Assembly (NCBI RefSeq): GCF_014656095.1
Contig: NZ_BNBT01000019.1
Location: 1-64,000, forward strand
Reading direction: 5' to 3'
Origin: Streptomyces longispororuber
Lineage (GTDB): Bacteria; Actinomycetota; Actinomycetes; Streptomycetales; Streptomycetaceae
DNA: 64,000 nucleotides
The position numbers and the translations under genes are program-made. Of this stretch, positions 60,890-64,000 are shown one piece after another. Below the pieces are notes generated by a model. That model worked only from the letters and a program-made list of their open reading frames with translations. It made no database searches and was not told the origin of the DNA. Every line of letters starts with the position of its first letter. Position 1 is the stretch's first letter.

Positions 60890-61963
60890 GTGCAGGACCA
60901 GCAGCGACACGCGTCCCGGCGCATACCGGGTCCCCACGGGCGAGCGGTACGGCTCTCCGTCCTCGACCGCTCCCGGACCCGCGAGGGCCACGACGGCCCC
61001 GGGGCGCTGCGGGACACGGTCCGCTTCGCCCAGGAGGCCGAGGCGCTCGGCTACCACCGCTTCTGGGTGTCCGAGCACCACGGGGTGCCCGGGGTCGCCG
61101 GTTCCGCGCCGACGGTGCTCGCGGCGGCCGTCGCCGGAGCCACCCGGACGATCCGGGTGGGCACGGGCGGCGTGATGCTGCCCAACCACCAGCCGCTCGT
61201 GGTGGCCGAGCAGTTCGGTGTCCTGGAGGCGCTGTTCCCGGGCCGGATCGACATGGGGCTCGGGCGGTCCGTCGGGTTCACGGACGGGGTGCGCAAGGCG
61301 CTCGGCCGCGACAAGCACGCCGCGGAGGACTTCGCGGCCCAGCTCACCGAGGTGCTCGGCTGGTTCCGCGGCACCTCGGACACGGGGGTGCGCGCCTACC
61401 CCGCCGACGGCGCGCGGGTCCCGGCGTACGTCCTGGCCACCGGTGAGGGGGCCGCCATCGCGGCGGAGGCGGGGCTGCCGCTGGTCATCGGTGACCTGCG
61501 GGGGCGCGAGCGGATGCTGCGCGCCGTCGACGGCTACCGCGCGGCGTTCCGGCCGTCGCCCTGGGCGGCGGAGCCGTACGTGATCGTCTCCGGCACGGTC
61601 GCCGTGGCCGCCACCGAGGAGGCCGCGCGCCGTCTGCTCGTACCGGAGGCGTGGTCGATGGCGTACGCGCGGACGCACGGCACGTTCCCGCCGCTGCCGC
61701 CCGCCGAGCGCGTCGAGGAGCTCGCGGCGGGCGGCGCGCTGACCGACAAGGAGCGGAGCCTGTACGAGTCCGGGCTCCAGGGCCACATATACGGCACGGA
61801 GGAGCAGGTCGCCGACGCGCTGGCGGCCCTGGTCGAGGACAGCGGCGCCCAGGAGGTCCTGGTGACGACGAGTACGTACGACCGCGAGGGCCTGCTCGAC
61901 TCCTACCGGCGCCTGGCGCGCGTGGCGGGCCTCACCGGGGGCGGGGGCGCCGACCGTCCCTGA
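60890..61963 (+). CDS. LLM-class flavin-dependent oxidoreductase
   Basis: 357 residues from the GTG at 60890, which has GGAG five bases upstream. It is a bacterial luciferase-like barrel: LSVLDRSRT, AQEAEALGYHRFWVSEHHG, RTIRVGTGGVMLPNHQPLVVAEQFGVLEALFPGRIDMGLGRS. This matches the MsnO8 subgroup of FMNH2-dependent monooxygenases. Substrate unknown. Confidence 0.88.
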   Translation: MQDQQRHASRRIPGPHGRAVRLSVLDRSRTREGHDGPGALRDTVRFAQEAEALGYHRFWVSEHHGVPGVAGSAPTVLAAAVAGATRTIRVGTGGVMLPNHQPLVVAEQFGVLEALFPGRIDMGLGRSVGFTDGVRKALGRDKHAAEDFAAQLTEVLGWFRGTSDTGVRAYPADGARVPAYVLATGEGAAIAAEAGLPLVIGDLRGRERMLRAVDGYRAAFRPSPWAAEPYVIVSGTVAVAATEEAARRLLVPEAWSMAYARTHGTFPPLPPAERVEELAAGGALTDKERSLYESGLQGHIYGTEEQVADALAALVEDSGAQEVLVTTSTYDREGLLDSYRRLARVAGLTGGGGADRP

Positions 61964-62085
61964 CGAGGGGCGGGGCCCAGCGGGGCGCGCGAACTGAGCC
62001 CCCGGGGGGTGCCCGCCCGAGGTGCGCGGCGCGTACCGCCCTAGGATCGTGGGGTTTGTCCCCTCGTCGCGTTCGGAGCCCCCTC

Positions 62086-64000
62086 ATGCCCAGCCCCCGC
62101 GCCCACGACCACGATCCGTTCGTCCGCGTCCGGGGAGCCCGCGAGCACAACCTGCGCGGCGTCGACGTGGACGTCCCGCGCGACGTGATCGCCGTCTTCA
62201 CCGGCGTCTCCGGGTCCGGGAAGTCCTCGCTCGCCTTCGGCACGATCTACGCGGAGGCGCAGCGGCGCTACTTCGAGTCGGTCGCGCCGTACGCGCGCCG
62301 CCTCATCCACCAGGTGGGAGCGCCCCGGGTCGGGGAGATCACGGGCCTGCCGCCCGCCGTCTCGCTCCAGCAGCGCAGGGCGGCGCCGACGTCCCGGTCC
62401 TCGGTGGGCACCGTCACGACCCTCTCCAACTCCCTGCGCATGCTGTACTCGCGCGCCGGTGACTACCCGGCGGGCGCCGAACGGCTCGACTCCGACGCCT
62501 TCTCGCCCAACACGGCCGCCGGTGCCTGCCCCGAGTGCCACGGCCTCGGCCGGGTGCACCGCACCACCGAGGAGCTCCTCGTCCCCGACCCGTCGCTGTC
62601 CGTCCGGGACGGCGCCATCGCGGCCTGGCCGGGCGCCTGGCAGGGCAAGAACCTCCGGGACGTCCTCGACGCGCTGGGATACGACGTCGACCGGCCCTGG
62701 CGCGAACTGCCGCGGAGCGAACGGGAGTGGATCCTCTTCACCGACGAGCAGCCGGTGGTGACGGTGCACCCCGTCCGCGAGGCGGACCGTATCCAACGCC
62801 CTTACCAGGGCACGTACATGAGCGCCCGGCGGTACGTCATGAAGACGTTCTCCGACTCCAAGAGCCCGACCCTGCGCGCCAAGGCCGAACGCTTCCTGAC
62901 CAGCGAACCGTGCCCGGCGTGCGGCGGCAGCAGGCTGCGGCCCGAGGCGCTGGCGGTCACGTTCGCGGGCCGGACGATCGCGGAGCTGGCCGCGCTGCCG
63001 CTCACCGACCTGGCGGCGTGCCTGCGGGACGCGGGCGGAGCGTCGGAGACCGCCCGGGTCCTGACCGCCGACCTGCTCTCCCGCATCGACACCGTGGTGG
63101 AACTGGGCCTCGGCTACCTGTCCCCCGACCGCGCCACGCCGACGCTCTCCCCGGGCGAGCTCCAGCGGCTGCGCCTCGCGACGCAGTTGCGCTCGGGTCT
63201 CTTCGGCGTCGTGTACGTGCTCGACGAGCCGTCGGCGGGCCTGCACCCGGCCGACACGGAGGCCCTGCTCGGCGTCCTCGACCGGCTCAAGGCCGCGGGC
63301 AACTCGGTCTTCGTGGTCGAGCACCACCTGGACGTGATGCGGCACGCGGACTGGCTGGTGGACGTCGGGCCGGGCGCGGGCGAGCACGGCGGGCGCGTGC
63401 TGCACAGCGGGCCCGTGGCGGAGCTGGCGGACGTGCCGGAGTCGGCCACGGCCCGCTACCTCTTCGGCCGCGCCCCCGCGCCGGCGCGGCAGGTGCGGAC
63501 ACCGCGCGGCTGGCTGAAGGTGGGGCCGGTGACGCGGCACAACCTGCGGGACGTGTCCGTGGAGTTCCCCCTCGGCGCGTTCACCGCGGTCACCGGGGTC
63601 TCCGGGTCCGGCAAGTCCACCCTGATCGGCGAGATCACGGAGGACCTTGACGGCGTGGGGCGCCTGGTCCGGGTGGACCAGAAGCCCATCGGCCGTACGC
63701 CGCGCTCGAACCTCGCCACGTACACCGGGCTCTTCGACGTCGTCCGCAAGGTCTTCGCCGCGACGGACGAGGCGCGGGCGCGTGGGTACGGCGTCGGGCG
63801 CTTCTCCTTCAACGTGCCGGGCGGCCGGTGCGAGACCTGCCAGGGCGAGGGGTTCGTGAGCGTGGAGCTCCTCTTCCTGCCCAGTACGTACGCCCCCTGC
63901 CCGGACTGCGGGGGCGCCCGCTACAACACCGAGACGCTGGAGGTCACCCACCGGGGGCGGAGCGTGGCCGAGGTCCTCGACCTGACCGTCGAGGCGGCCG
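62086..64000 (+). CDS. UvrA-like ABC ATPase (partial, 3' end outside the window)
   Basis: 638 codons are visible, still open at the right edge. Both ABC halves show: first Walker A TGVSGSGKSSLAFGT near residue 40, then ECHGLGRVH and CPACGGSRLRPEALAV zinc modules, the signature LSPGELQRLRLATQL, YVLDEPSAGLHPAD, then the second Walker A TGVSGSGKSTLIGE and CETCQGEGFVSVELLFLP. It is shorter than excision-repair UvrA and lacks an evident UvrB-binding insert, so it is a class II/DrrC-like paralogue linked to antibiotic or DNA-damage tolerance. Confidence 0.9.
   Translation, partial: MPSPRAHDHDPFVRVRGAREHNLRGVDVDVPRDVIAVFTGVSGSGKSSLAFGTIYAEAQRRYFESVAPYARRLIHQVGAPRVGEITGLPPAVSLQQRRAAPTSRSSVGTVTTLSNSLRMLYSRAGDYPAGAERLDSDAFSPNTAAGACPECHGLGRVHRTTEELLVPDPSLSVRDGAIAAWPGAWQGKNLRDVLDALGYDVDRPWRELPRSEREWILFTDEQPVVTVHPVREADRIQRPYQGTYMSARRYVMKTFSDSKSPTLRAKAERFLTSEPCPACGGSRLRPEALAVTFAGRTIAELAALPLTDLAACLRDAGGASETARVLTADLLSRIDTVVELGLGYLSPDRATPTLSPGELQRLRLATQLRSGLFGVVYVLDEPSAGLHPADTEALLGVLDRLKAAGNSVFVVEHHLDVMRHADWLVDVGPGAGEHGGRVLHSGPVAELADVPESATARYLFGRAPAPARQVRTPRGWLKVGPVTRHNLRDVSVEFPLGAFTAVTGVSGSGKSTLIGEITEDLDGVGRLVRVDQKPIGRTPRSNLATYTGLFDVVRKVFAATDEARARGYGVGRFSFNVPGGRCETCQGEGFVSVELLFLPSTYAPCPDCGGARYNTETLEVTHRGRSVAEVLDLTVEAA

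Overview
The window is high-GC actinobacterial DNA. Near-universal G/C third codon positions, GTG starts, leaderless genes, a SARP regulator, a WhiB-like protein, an ergothioneine operon and a bacterial-type PARG all point to Streptomyces or a close relative. No rRNA, tRNA or CRISPR was seen.

Region 1 (1-10.4 kb) is accessory. A citrulassin-family lasso peptide cluster lies on the minus strand in the order precursor A, cyclase C, RRE protein B1, protease B2 (cut by the left edge). The 36-residue precursor is too short to be found by length-based gene calling. Next come a DHA2-type MFS exporter with two identical 17-bp palindromes upstream, a small orphan protein, and a predicted aerolysin-like pore-forming protein. 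A plus-strand three-gene cassette follows: a Thr/Ser/Pro-rich acidic small protein, an asparagine-synthetase-like ATP-dependent ligase, and a GT4 glycosyltransferase. I do not recognise this cassette as a described system.

Region 2 (10.4-33.6 kb) looks like an island or composite biosynthetic locus. It contains a pseudouridine-phosphate-glycosidase-like protein (IndA/AlnA family) paired with a HAD phosphatase, a secreted propeller hydrolase, a short LuxR protein, a Bcr/CflA exporter with a divergent MarR regulator, a full-length AsnB, a Tat-exported esterase, a WrbA quinone reductase and a probably domesticated IS701-type transposase. These are followed by a clear 3-hydroxyanthranilate operon (PhzC-, DhbA-, PhzD- and PhzE-like), a GAF/PucR regulator, a 3-hydroxybenzoate-6-hydroxylase-like flavoprotein and a SARP activator. 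A decayed transposase remnant follows. Taken together the genes could make an amidated, hydroxylated and possibly C-ribosylated aminohydroxybenzoate. That product is inference.

Region 3 (33.7-64 kb) is mostly chromosomal housekeeping: pirin, TPR protein, GH18 enzyme, a WhiB-like protein, a CDP-glycerol-transferase-like protein with an out-of-frame 10-bp repeat, a STAND-type ATPase with a degenerate P-loop, a disulfide oxidoreductase divergent from a thioredoxin, a LacI regulator, an amidase and a bacterial PARG. Then come egtABCD, an orphan lipoprotein, dodecin with an FMN oxidase, UdgX, an ArsR/VOC/MFS set with a clear operator, a CGNR protein, an EF-hand protein, an LLM oxidoreductase and a UvrA paralogue cut by the right edge.
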